A DNA stretch of 64,000 bases from Candidatus Zixiibacteriota bacterium. GTDB lineage: Bacteria > Zixibacteria > MSB-5A5 > GN15 > FEB-12. The first letter of the stretch is position 1. Each line of letters starts with the position of its first letter. The notes beneath the pieces were generated by a model that saw only the letters and a program-made list of their open reading frames with translations, ran no database searches and had not been told where the DNA came from. Below, one piece after another: positions 35,686 to 43,579 of this stretch. Made by a program: the position numbers and the translations under genes. Where the stretch lies: assembly GCA_035380245.1 (NCBI GenBank), contig DAOSXA010000003.1, forward strand, positions 372,001 through 436,000. The letters are read 5' to 3'.

Positions 35686-35713
35686 TTGACAAATTTGTGC
35701 AGTGCACTATAAT
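35686..35713 (+). promoter_or_regulatory. Consensus promoter with TGCA palindrome, upstream of the PhaR-like gene
   Basis: TTGACA (35686-35691) and TATAAT (35708-35713), both perfect, are separated by 16 bases. The spacer ends in a perfect 11-bp palindrome GTGCA-G-TGCAC (35697-35707) touching the -10 box. TGCA-rich dyads are reported for PhaR-type repressors, so this may be an autoregulatory operator. Transcription would start near 35720, only about five bases before the ATG. Confidence 0.75.
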
Positions 35714-35724
35714 AGGGTTGAATT

Positions 35725-36321
35725 ATGAGACTGATCAAGCGGTATAGTAATCGAAGGCTCTACGATACGGAAACGAGTCAAACCCTGACCCAGGCAGAAC
35801 TGGCCGGGCTGGTCAAGAACGGCGTAGAGATTCAGGTGGTCGATACTGCCACCGGTGAGGATATCACTCTGGCGGTGCTGGGCCGGGTGTTGATGAATGA
35901 GGCATCGAGCTGGGACGATGCCGTGAAATCGAAAGAACTGTTTAGTCGGATAATTTCTTTAGGAGGCGAGAAATCCATGTCTATTCTTAAAAACACTGTA
36001 CTGGCTTCGATTGGCGCCATCCAGGTGACCAGGGAGAAGGCTGAGAAGATTATCGATGATTTGATCAAGAAGGGTGATCTCGATAAGTCTGATAGAAAGA
36101 AGGCGGTTATGGAGTTGCTCGAAAAGGCTGAAAAATCATCCGCCAAATGGCGCGAGAAGGTCAGCAAGGAGGCGGGGAGAATCCAGAAGGAAGTAGTCAC
36201 CACCGTCAAGAAGCTGAATGTGGCTAATAAAGATGACCTCAAGAAGCTCGATGCCAAGGTGACTCGTCTGGCCAAAGCGGTTAAGGCTCTCGAAAAGAAG
36301 ATCGACGAGCTTCATAAGTAG
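35725..36321 (+). CDS. PhaR-like DNA-binding domain fused to a phasin-like coiled-coil tail
   Basis: A 198-residue protein in two parts. Residues 1-60 match the PHB/PHA accumulation regulator DNA-binding domain: IKRYSNRRLYDTETSQTLTQAELAGLV, and VVDTATGEDITLAVLGRVL. Residues 85-198 are long charged helices rich in Lys and Glu (EKAEKIIDDLIKKGDL, EKAEKSSAKWREKVSKEAGR, LDAKVTRLAKAVKALEKKI), like the PhaI/PhaF-type granule-associated proteins. The fusion suggests a protein that binds both polyhydroxyalkanoate or another hydrophobic surface and its own promoter. No PHA synthase gene is in the window. Confidence 0.82.
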   Translation: MRLIKRYSNRRLYDTETSQTLTQAELAGLVKNGVEIQVVDTATGEDITLAVLGRVLMNEASSWDDAVKSKELFSRIISLGGEKSMSILKNTVLASIGAIQVTREKAEKIIDDLIKKGDLDKSDRKKAVMELLEKAEKSSAKWREKVSKEAGRIQKEVVTTVKKLNVANKDDLKKLDAKVTRLAKAVKALEKKIDELHK

Positions 36322-36344
36322 GCATTACCTCGCACCGATTATCA

Positions 36345-36383
36345 CGGGCGGTTCGTTATGTGCGAACCGCCCGCTCTTGTTTT
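36345..36383 (+). terminator. Rho-independent terminator after the PhaR-like gene
   Basis: A perfect 11-bp stem, CGGGCGGTTCG (36345-36355) with CGAACCGCCCG (36363-36373), loop TTATGTG, followed by CTCTTGTTTT. Confidence 0.85.
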
Positions 36384-36910
36384 GGGGCCGGTTCCCACCT
36401 GTCTACATGCCATCTCGTTCCGTCGCAAGACTATTTCGTCTGGTGGCCCACCCGTCCACGGGTGGGATTAAAATCATATCGACTTGTACAACCGTGGCGT
36501 CCCCCATATATGACTCCCGTAAATGACCTCGCGAAGAATCCAACCGCTTTCGTGGGCGGCAGACATCTCGTCTGCCCCTGTAGCAGCACACCCCGCAAAA
36601 CGTCTTTCCCGCGAAGGCGGGAATCCATCTTCTCTTGTATTGGCACGTCTCGGGGAGACGTGCCCTACAGTGTCGGGACCACGCCTATGAAAGGTCCCGA
36701 CCTACGAAGACTACAACACTCCTCTCGAAACGTCATGCCGGCGAAGGCCGGTATCCAGAGATGAGAAAGGACGCGGAGCGTCCGAACATGACGCGCCGAC
36801 GCAGAGCATCGGCGCGAGGAATGAAAACGTTGTAGGGAAGGTCTCCCCGAGACCTGCCAATGATGGCTGCGCCGACGTTACGACGTGGAGCGACGGAACA
36901 GGCAGGCTGC
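36384..36910. repeat. Gene-free, hairpin-rich interspersed repeat region
   Basis: No credible gene. It is a mosaic of short palindromic elements: a second copy of the unit at 30587-30648, TTCCCGCGAAGGCGGGAA (36606-36623) and CATGCCGGCGAAGGCCGG (36734-36751), both of the GCGAAGGCGGGAATCC type seen as dispersed repeats in many bacteria. GGCACGTCT/AGACGTGCC (36642-36664) and GTCGGGACC/GGTCCCGAC (36673-36702) also form hairpins. GGTCTCCCCGAGACCTGCCAATGA near 36840 recurs in similar form at about 38991. Confidence 0.75.
36528..36589 (+). repeat. Interspersed repeat unit, copy 2
   Basis: Close copy of the 62-base unit at 30587-30648: CTCGCGAAGAATCCAACCG, then GTGGGCGGCAGACATCTCG and TCTGCCCCTGTAGCAGCA. 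The copies lie in different intergenic regions, about 6 kb apart and in the same orientation. Confidence 0.8.
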
Positions 36911-38923
36911 CTACCCCAGCAGTTTCATGAACGTGTCTTCGTCGAGAATCTCGATGCCCAGCTTGCGGGCTTTGTCGAGCTTGGAACCGGCGTCTTCGCC
37001 GCAGAGAAGAAAATCGGTTTTACTCGAAACCGACCCGGCTACTTTCCCGCCCGCTTCAACTATGAGATTCTTGAAATGGCCGCGCGGTTTACTCAGAGTG
37101 CCGGTGATGACGAATGTCTTCCCGGCCAGTTGTCCACTCGTTTTGGTTTTCTCGGCATTGGGGAAGCGGACATAACCTTGCTGCATCCGGTTGATCATCT
37201 GGATTGTACCGGTGTTGGTGAAGAAGCTCGAAACGTTCTGGGCGATGATCGGACCAATGCCGTCGATTGCTTCCATTTCCTTTGCATCCGCATTAATGAG
37301 TTTGTCAAGGCTGCCAAAATGTTCGGCGAGCAAGGTCGCGGCAGTCTCGCCGACGCCGATGATGCCAAAGGCGTACACGGCGCGAGGCAGCGGCGTGGAG
37401 CGGGCACGGTCAATGGCAGCGAGCAGATTAGTGGCTTTTTTCTCGGCCATCAAGTCCAGCGGCAGAAGTTGTTCGAGCTTCAGGAAGAAGAGGTCTGAGG
37501 GATCATTAACGAGTTTCGCATCGATTAACTGCCGGGCGAGTTTACCGCCGAGGCCCTCGATATCGAAACCGGCTTTGGAGGCAAAATGAAATAAATGCCC
37601 CTCGAGTTGAGCCGGGCAAGCAGCATTGAAACAACGATAAGCCGCCTCGCCGACGGGGCGATGAATTTCACCGCTGCAGGAAGGGCAGGCTTGGGGGTAG
37701 TGGATCGGTTCGGTGTCAGGGGGGCGTTTTTCCGTTACGACCGATACCACTTCGGGGATCACATCACCGGCTCGACGTACGATCACAGTATCGCCGCGAC
37801 GGAGGTCAAGACGTTGGAGTTCGTCCTCGTTATGAAGGGAAGCATGGGTTACGGTGACACCGCTCACCCGGACCGGTTTAAGAACCGCTACCGGAGTCAC
37901 GACGCCGGTGCGTCCTACGGAGAATTCGACATCATCCAGAACGGTCTCAGCCAACTCGGCTTTGAATTTCCAGGCTATCGCCCAGCGTGGAGCACGCGAA
38001 ATGCGGCCGAGAAGGTTCTGTTGTTCGAACGAGTCGACTTTGATTACCATGCCGTCGATTTCATAGTCGAGCCCGGGGCGATCGGCGGTTAACTTCGCAA
38101 AGAGTGACTCGACCGCCGAGGCCCCCGTTACGTTTTGAATGCGTTCGTTGACGGTGAAGCCTTCGCGCCGCAACATATCCATCACGACGCTCTGGCGATC
38201 GAGGTCTGCGAGATTCGTATCGGAGATGCCGTAAGCATAAAACAGCAGCGGTCGTGAGGCCGTGACGGCGGAGTCGAGCTGCCGCAATGAACCGGCAGCC
38301 CCGTTGCGCGGATTGGCCAGCGGCGGTTGACCGGTATCTTCCAGGTGGCGATTGAGTCGCTCGAACGCCGAACGCCGCATGATCACTTCGCCGCGCACCT
38401 CCAACAGCGGATACTTGTGAGCCGTCGTCTCGGAGAGTTTCAGGGGGATGTTATGGATCGTGCGCAGGTTGGGCGTGATCGTTTCGCCGGTGGCGCCGTC
38501 GCCGCGGGTGGAGCCTTGTGCGAAAATACCGTTTTCGTAAACCAGTTCAACGGCAAGGCCGTCGAGTTTCGGTTCAACTTCGTAGACAATGTCCTCATCC
38601 GTTTCGAGCCCTTGCTTCACGCGTCGGTCGAATTCAGCGAACTCCTCGGGCGTAGTGACTTTCTGCAGTGAAAGCATCGGCAGACGATGGACCGCCGGCT
38701 CGAATTTCTTCGAAGGCGGTGCGCCGACACGCTGACTGGGGGAGTCGGGAGTAATCAGCTCCGGGTGCTCCCGTTCGATTTCAAGCAGGCGATCGAAAAG
38801 CCGGTCGTACTCGGTGTCGGTGATTTGCGGAGAGTCCTCGAGATAGTAAAGACGGTTGTGGCGTTCTATCTCTGTGCGGAGTTTCTCGATTTCGGCGATG
38901 AGTCTTTTGTCTGTAGTAGCCAT
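36911..38923 (-). CDS. ligA: NAD-dependent DNA ligase LigA
   Basis: LigA seals nicks in DNA during replication and repair. From the ATG at 38923 it is 670 residues, standard for the family; an ATG ten codons upstream is possible. Order: the Ia domain (ERHNRLYYLED, DTEYDRLFDRLLEIE), the adenylation site YEVEPKLDGLAVEL (catalytic Lys about residue 115), the NTase domain, and the OB fold with VGRTGVVTPVAVLKPV. The four-Cys zinc finger (CPSC ... CFNAACP), helix-hairpin-helix motifs and a C-terminal BRCT domain (GKTFVITGTLS) follow. It stands alone between two repeat regions. Confidence 0.97.
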   Translation of the reverse strand: MATTDKRLIAEIEKLRTEIERHNRLYYLEDSPQITDTEYDRLFDRLLEIEREHPELITPDSPSQRVGAPPSKKFEPAVHRLPMLSLQKVTTPEEFAEFDRRVKQGLETDEDIVYEVEPKLDGLAVELVYENGIFAQGSTRGDGATGETITPNLRTIHNIPLKLSETTAHKYPLLEVRGEVIMRRSAFERLNRHLEDTGQPPLANPRNGAAGSLRQLDSAVTASRPLLFYAYGISDTNLADLDRQSVVMDMLRREGFTVNERIQNVTGASAVESLFAKLTADRPGLDYEIDGMVIKVDSFEQQNLLGRISRAPRWAIAWKFKAELAETVLDDVEFSVGRTGVVTPVAVLKPVRVSGVTVTHASLHNEDELQRLDLRRGDTVIVRRAGDVIPEVVSVVTEKRPPDTEPIHYPQACPSCSGEIHRPVGEAAYRCFNAACPAQLEGHLFHFASKAGFDIEGLGGKLARQLIDAKLVNDPSDLFFLKLEQLLPLDLMAEKKATNLLAAIDRARSTPLPRAVYAFGIIGVGETAATLLAEHFGSLDKLINADAKEMEAIDGIGPIIAQNVSSFFTNTGTIQMINRMQQGYVRFPNAEKTKTSGQLAGKTFVITGTLSKPRGHFKNLIVEAGGKVAGSVSSKTDFLLCGEDAGSKLDKARKLGIEILDEDTFMKLLG

Positions 38924-38953
38924 GGGTGAAATAAAGATCGGCCCGGTGCTCAT

Positions 38954-39379
38954 GTCAACTTCATACGCAGGGTATGTGATGAAGGGAACCGGGGCTCCCC
39001 GAGACTTGCCAATGAGCGAAGTACACTTATCCCCGCAGCACAGGTCCGTCTTCGAACCTGTGCGGAATCCCGCGGAGGGATAAAGAATGATGATGGATTC
39101 CTCTTGCTTCCGGGCCTGTTGAAAAAACTCGACCGATCTCTCATAGCCGGGGAGACAAGCTCCCCGGATACGCGATGAAGAGCCATCACCTCGCGTAGCG
39201 GGCGGCCTTGCGTCGCCCGCACTTCCGCCGTGATTTGTGTGAATGTCCGAGCGTAGGGCTTTTCCAACGCTTCCTTTCGCAGAAGCGACGTTCTCTATGA
39301 TAGGTTGCTAAAGGATCAGATGAGATGTCTGCCGCTCACCGATAGGCAAGGTATGTGATGGGTGAATCCTGAAAAGGAA
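38954..39379. repeat. Gene-free, hairpin-rich region upstream of ligA
   Basis: No credible gene. It holds short inverted repeats: CACAGGT/ACCTGTG (about 39040-39064), GGGGAG/CTCCCC (about 39150-39168) and GCGGGCG/CGCCCGC (about 39198-39220). GGGGCTCCCCGAGACTTGCCAATGA (about 38991-39015) is related to a segment near 36840. The ligA promoter must lie here or just inside; no clean consensus boxes were seen. Confidence 0.65.
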
Positions 39380-39901
39380 CTAGCGGGCGAGGCGCAGGCA
39401 GCGTTTGCGGTAGGCAGCCAGTTTACGGCCACCGTGATCATCGACGATGCCGCCGATCCAGAGAGCTGTCAGGCGATTGTGACTGTCTGCCTGAAGAACA
39501 ACGTTGCGAGCAAGTTGTATCGTGCGGGTGATTGGTTCGGCACTGAAAGAAAGACGCAAGGTGGCATGATTGTCGGTTGCAGTCAGATGTGTCGGGGGGA
39601 GCGTGTCGCGGAAACCAAGAAAGCGAGCATCGGCCGGCTCGGCCCGTTTTGGCAGGCGCAGCTCGGTGTCGATCGGCCAGCGGCGACGCGGTTCATTGAC
39701 TTCGATAAAAATCAACCGGGCATTACGATCGAAATCGAGTTTCACTCGGGCTGTATCGAGATATGAGAAGAAACGACGGTCGGGAGCAAAAAGACCGATC
39801 TGCACGAACAAGCGGTCTTCCTCGACCTGATAAAAACCCCGACCGGGAATGTTGGGGCCGGTCGGGGCCGTAATTCGCAACTGTGCTGCTTCGAGAGCCA
39901 T
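39380..39901 (-). CDS. Hypothetical protein after cpoB
   Basis: A 173-residue soluble, basic protein of unknown function, beginning one base after the cpoB stop. It is rich in beta-like segments (AARLIFIEVNEPRRRWP, TATDNHATLRLSFS, RLTALWIGGIVDDHGG) and ends in a basic AYRKRCLRLAR. There is no signal peptide. Its distance from pal-cpoB suggests co-transcription; the opposite strand contains only a shorter unconvincing frame. Confidence 0.6.
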   Translation of the reverse strand: MALEAAQLRITAPTGPNIPGRGFYQVEEDRLFVQIGLFAPDRRFFSYLDTARVKLDFDRNARLIFIEVNEPRRRWPIDTELRLPKRAEPADARFLGFRDTLPPTHLTATDNHATLRLSFSAEPITRTIQLARNVVLQADSHNRLTALWIGGIVDDHGGRKLAAYRKRCLRLAR

Positions 39902-39902
39902 G

Positions 39903-40712
39903 CTACTTGAGTATTTTTAGCTGCTCTTTTGCCTGCTCCGCTTCGAGCGTGTTGGGATAGTCGTCGATCAATTCCTGGAACAGCCGCTTGGCTTCGTCCT
40001 TGTGATCCAACTCCTGATGGGAGCGGGCCAGCTTGAAGAGGGCGCGACCCAACTGAGGCGATCCCTGGTAGTCCTTGATCATTTTATCGAGTTCGTTGAT
40101 GGCATCCACATACTTCTCGGTAGCGTAATAGCTTTCTCCGATCCAGTAGTGGGCGTTCTCGATGTTCTCGTGGTCGGGACATTGATCCAGGAAATCCCGG
40201 AATTGCGCGATAGCCGTTTCGTATTCACCCCTGCGAACGGTCAAAAAGGCTGTGTCGTAAAGTGCGGTACAGTCAATACCGTGCGGAGCGGTGGTGGTCG
40301 GCGGAGTTACCGGCGGAGGAGTATCGGTACTAGTAGGGGGATTGGCCGGTCTGTCCTCGGATGCTCCGGGAGATGAACCGATAACCCGAATCTCTCTCTG
40401 TCCGAGCTGGCTGACTTGTTGCATCAGGTCGTTGTAGGATTCAAGCAGTGCGGCCATCTGCTGTCTCAAGGCATCCATGTCGGAACGCAAATCGGCACGC
40501 AGACGGTTATCAGCTTCACTGCCGGCCTGAATAAGGGAATCGGTATGAGTGATAGAGGTGTTGACCGTTTTAATCTGGCCTTCGACGCGTGCGACATCGG
40601 CTTGTAGTTCGCGAACCTGTCGGCTGGTGGCGCATCCGCCGAGCCAAATTCCTAAAACCAGAACCGCCATCGTTAAGATGGCGGTCATGGTCGCATTTTT
40701 GCGATTAATCAT
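39903..40712 (-). CDS. cpoB: Tol-Pal cell envelope protein CpoB/YbgF-like lipoprotein
   Basis: A 269-residue envelope protein: lipoprotein signal peptide with the lipobox LGGC (Cys at about residue 27), an N-terminal coiled coil (about 30-110), a Pro/Thr-rich linker (about 118-145) and three TPR-like repeats (YDTAFLTVRRGEYETAIAQFRDFL, HYWIGESYYATEKYVDAINEL and FKLARSHQELDHKDEAKRLFQEL). CpoB ties outer-membrane constriction by Tol-Pal to peptidoglycan synthesis at the septum. Unlike E. coli CpoB it seems lipid-anchored. It follows pal by 20 bases. Confidence 0.9.
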   Translation of the reverse strand: MINRKNATMTAILTMAVLVLGIWLGGCATSRQVRELQADVARVEGQIKTVNTSITHTDSLIQAGSEADNRLRADLRSDMDALRQQMAALLESYNDLMQQVSQLGQREIRVIGSSPGASEDRPANPPTSTDTPPPVTPPTTTAPHGIDCTALYDTAFLTVRRGEYETAIAQFRDFLDQCPDHENIENAHYWIGESYYATEKYVDAINELDKMIKDYQGSPQLGRALFKLARSHQELDHKDEAKRLFQELIDDYPNTLEAEQAKEQLKILK

Positions 40713-40732
40713 AATCTGAGCCTCTTAAAAGG

Positions 40733-41245
40733 CTACTGCGAAATGATCTTGAATTCGCAGCGACGGTTCTTGGCCCAGGCAGCTTCGTTGTGGCCCGGAT
40801 CAACCGGTTTCTCTTTGCCGTAGCTGATGATCGAAAGGCGATTGGCTGCGATGCCGCGATTCACGAGATAGTCCATAGCGGCTTTGGCACGCTTCTCACC
40901 CAGCGACACGTTGTACTCGACCGTACCGCGTTCGTCACAATGACCTTCGATCTTGATGATCGCGTTCGGGAATTCCTTCATCAGGTCGTAGTTTTGATCC
41001 AGACCGGCTTTGGTGTCATCCCGGAGATCGAACTTATCGAAGTCAAAGTAAACCGTGATCAACTGTTCGGCCTTGAGTTTCGGCGGCGGCGGCGGAGGTG
41101 GCGGTTCCGGTGTGGGCGTAGTGTCTACTACAACAGGAGCCTCCACAGGGGCTACCTCAGGTTCCGGTTCGGGTGGTGTGCCACAGCTTACGGCCAATAA
41201 TATGGCAAATACCGCGATCACCCCAAGGACAGTAATTTTCTTCAT
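40733..41245 (-). CDS. pal: Peptidoglycan-associated lipoprotein Pal
   Basis: A 170-residue OmpA-type lipoprotein. The signal peptide ends in the lipobox AVSC (Cys at residue 21). A Pro/Glu/Val-rich linker (PEPEPEVAPVEAPVVVDTTPTPEPPPPPPPP in pieces) leads to the OmpA-like domain. There the peptidoglycan-binding residues lie in IEGHCDERGTVEYNVSLGEKRA and NRLSIISYGKEKP, with AAWAKNRRCEFKI at the end. Pal links the outer membrane to peptidoglycan with TolB. It has its own promoter at 41307-41335 on the minus strand. Confidence 0.95.
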   Translation of the reverse strand: MKKITVLGVIAVFAILLAVSCGTPPEPEPEVAPVEAPVVVDTTPTPEPPPPPPPPKLKAEQLITVYFDFDKFDLRDDTKAGLDQNYDLMKEFPNAIIKIEGHCDERGTVEYNVSLGEKRAKAAMDYLVNRGIAANRLSIISYGKEKPVDPGHNEAAWAKNRRCEFKIISQ

Positions 41246-41306
41246 AACAAGCCTTCCCTCACTTATGTGAAATCCATTTACTCATATTCTTTACTACTTC
41301 GCAGGC

Positions 41307-41335
41307 AATCTATAAGGTCCCCTAAGGTCGGTCAA
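41307..41335 (-). promoter_or_regulatory. Promoter of pal-cpoB
   Basis: On the minus strand TTGACC (41335-41330) and TAGATT (41312-41307) are separated by 17 bases, about 60 bases before the pal ATG at 41245. It lets pal-cpoB be transcribed apart from the tolQ operon, whose last gene phzF ends at 41357. Confidence 0.6.
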
Positions 41336-41356
41336 TAAAAATCAATGAGAACAACC

Positions 41357-42238
41357 TCATTGCAGGGTACCTTCAGCCACCTCCTTTACTTTTCCTCCCA
41401 CATTTATTGCCATCCCTGATTTACCGTCAGAAGCGCGTAAATAAAGCCGGGAGGGACGTCCAATCTGAATTCCCTCTTCGACTTTGATATCAATCCGATC
41501 CGATTCAAAATACCGGTGTTTTACCAGGTATCCCGCCAGACAACCACCGGCGCTGCCGGTAGCGGGATCCTCGGGTACTCCATACCAGTGGACAAATACG
41601 CGGACATTGAGGTCGTTATTGTTTTCTTCCGTCTCGGGACAGAAGGTAAGAATCCCTTTCGCTTCGCTTCTGCCAACCAGTCCGGCATTCTCTTGCAGGT
41701 CGATCTTGATGCGTTTCTGTGCTTCAAGCGTTTTAAGCGGGACTATGAAAAACGGCGTACCGGTAGAGACTTCCTCAATAGGGAAATGTTCATCGAAATC
41801 AGCATGGCTGAGTCCAAGGACTGCCGCAAGCTCGTTCGTACCATGCTGTTGGCCGAAAGTCGGAGGTAGCTGACGCATCCATAAGAGACTGTCGGCCGTA
41901 TCGCTGAAAGACACCGGTATCGAGCCGGCGTTCAGATCGAGGGTAACAGTATCGACCGGTTCGCCAACCAACTTCTCACGAATAACGTAAGCAGTGCCAA
42001 GTGTGGGATGTCCTGCGAAGTGAATTTCATGAGCGGGGGTGAAGATGCGGATCCGGAAACCTTTGTCCGAAGGTTCTGAGCCGATCACGAAAGTAGTCTC
42101 GGAGAAATTGAACTCCCTGGCGATACGCTGCATCATTACATCGTCGAAGTTCTCAGCGTTCATTACTACAGCCAGTTGATTGCCGGTGTAACGTTCCTCG
42201 GCAAAGACATCGAGGAAATAGAAACGATTGTCGGGCAT
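41357..42238 (-). CDS. PhzF-family isomerase-like protein
   Basis: A 293-residue protein of the diaminopimelate epimerase/PhzF fold. The catalytic Glu is in NFSETTFV (about residue 46). The family motifs FLDVFAEERYTGNQLAVV, GHPTLGTAYV and DPATGSAGGCLAGYLV are present. Many PhzF proteins are of unknown substrate; nothing suggests phenazine synthesis here. It sits three bases after tolB and before pal, an unusual place in a tol-pal cluster. Confidence 0.9.
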   Translation of the reverse strand: MPDNRFYFLDVFAEERYTGNQLAVVMNAENFDDVMMQRIAREFNFSETTFVIGSEPSDKGFRIRIFTPAHEIHFAGHPTLGTAYVIREKLVGEPVDTVTLDLNAGSIPVSFSDTADSLLWMRQLPPTFGQQHGTNELAAVLGLSHADFDEHFPIEEVSTGTPFFIVPLKTLEAQKRIKIDLQENAGLVGRSEAKGILTFCPETEENNNDLNVRVFVHWYGVPEDPATGSAGGCLAGYLVKHRYFESDRIDIKVEEGIQIGRPSRLYLRASDGKSGMAINVGGKVKEVAEGTLQ

Positions 42239-42241
42239 TAT

Positions 42242-43579
42242 CTATTCCTCACGGTATTCAACCGGCATGGGACCCCAATCCGGATTGGAGCACCCGCCCG
42301 ACTGGGTGAGACGGCGCTGGTTACGGCCGGTCATGTCCATAGTAAAGATGTCGCGAGGTCCCAGGCGTGTGGACGAAAAGATGATATGTTTACCGTCGGG
42401 GGAGAAGTGTGGATTTTCATTCTGACCGACTTCAGTGAGGATGCGATAGTTGGCTCCCGAGGTGTCGATTGATGCAAGATCAAATCGGCCGCGTCGGGTT
42501 CTCGATACGAAGGTAATACGATCGCCGTGAGCGGACCATATCGGCGAGTCGTTATAGCTTCCCTGATAGGTCACCCGGTGTACGTTGAGGCCATCGGAGT
42601 CCATAATATAAACTTGTGGCGAACCGGTACGGTCGGAGGCGAAAGCTATGCTGCGGCTATCGGGAGACCAGGTCGGGGAGGTGTCGATTGCCCAATGGCG
42701 GGTCAGGCGTTTGATGATGTTCCCCTGCAGGTCAAGCACATAGATTTCGGAATTGCCGTCTTTGGTCAACACGCAGGCGATTTTGTTGCCGTCGGGAGAT
42801 ACCGCCGGAGCGGCGATCATCCCTGGGAATTTAGCCACCTGTTGCGGTTGTCCCCGGTTGACGTTGACTACATAGAGGCTCGGATCGCCATCCATATAAC
42901 TTATGAAATAGACCCATTCCATGTCGGGTGCAAAGCTGGGGGAGATGTTGATCGTGCCGGTGTTGGTTAATTGCCGTTCGTTGGCTCCATCGTAATCCGA
43001 CACGAAAATCTCTTTAGCGCTGCCAATCTCTTTGCAATAGGCAATCTTGGTGAGGAAAATACCCTGGTCGCCGGTAAGGGTGCGTGCGATTTCATTGGAA
43101 ATGTCATGACCCAATTTACGCCAGTCGGTACGGGTGCGCTCGACTACTCCTTTAGCGAATTGCTCGTTGCTGTCGGTTTCCCAGAGTTGCCAGCGTACTC
43201 GCATCATTTGCGTGCCGGGGAATTCTGCCTCCAGGCGCAGAATATACTGTGCCCCCAGTCGTTTCCAGCCGAATACGTCGATTTCATCTATCTCGTATAT
43301 TTTGAGGTAGAAACTGTCGATCATTACCAGTTCCCATTCGGCGTAGAAGTCGATGTCGAACCGCACGGTGGCGGTGACATAATTCATCAGGAGACTGTCG
43401 CGTGAAGTGATATAACTGGTACCGATGTAGAGCATGTCGGCTACGCCGATTTTAGTCGGGGGAACATCGCCGACACGAAGAGTGTCCATTTTTATTTCGC
43501 GGACTTCGCCTTCGAACTGTGCTTTAGAAACGGGGGCCAAAACGGCCACGACCAAGAGCGCGTATATCAGATTTTTCAT
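42242..43579 (-). CDS. tolB: TolB, periplasmic beta-propeller of the Tol-Pal system
   Basis: A 445-residue protein: signal peptide (residues 1-20, MKNLIYALLVVAVLAPVSKA), an alpha/beta N-terminal domain (about 25-180) and a six-bladed propeller. The WD40-like repeats are ISPSFAPDMEWVYFISYMDG, APAVSPDGNKIACVLTKDG, TSPTWSPDSRSIAFASDR, DSPIWSAHGDRITFVS and NPHFSPDGKHIIFSS. TolB carries force from TolA to Pal at the septum. It overlaps the tonB-like gene by four bases. Confidence 0.94.
   Translation of the reverse strand: MKNLIYALLVVAVLAPVSKAQFEGEVREIKMDTLRVGDVPPTKIGVADMLYIGTSYITSRDSLLMNYVTATVRFDIDFYAEWELVMIDSFYLKIYEIDEIDVFGWKRLGAQYILRLEAEFPGTQMMRVRWQLWETDSNEQFAKGVVERTRTDWRKLGHDISNEIARTLTGDQGIFLTKIAYCKEIGSAKEIFVSDYDGANERQLTNTGTINISPSFAPDMEWVYFISYMDGDPSLYVVNVNRGQPQQVAKFPGMIAAPAVSPDGNKIACVLTKDGNSEIYVLDLQGNIIKRLTRHWAIDTSPTWSPDSRSIAFASDRTGSPQVYIMDSDGLNVHRVTYQGSYNDSPIWSAHGDRITFVSRTRRGRFDLASIDTSGANYRILTEVGQNENPHFSPDGKHIIFSSTRLGPRDIFTMDMTGRNQRRLTQSGGCSNPDWGPMPVEYREE

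Noticed and set aside
36360..36835. Short frames in the repeat region before ligA
   Set aside because: They translate hairpin repeats such as the GCGAAGGCGGGAA type and have no coding character.
39040..39064. TTCGAA-containing hairpin that resembles a tRNA T-arm
   Set aside because: No acceptor, D or anticodon arm can be formed around it; it is part of the palindromic repeat region.
39362..39766. Plus-strand frame of 134 codons opposite the gene after cpoB
   Set aside because: The minus-strand gene is longer, is packed against cpoB and fits the operon; the plus frame has no supporting signal.
41357..42238. Phenazine biosynthesis gene cluster
   Set aside because: Only the PhzF-like fold is present; no other phenazine genes, and PhzF relatives are widespread without that pathway.
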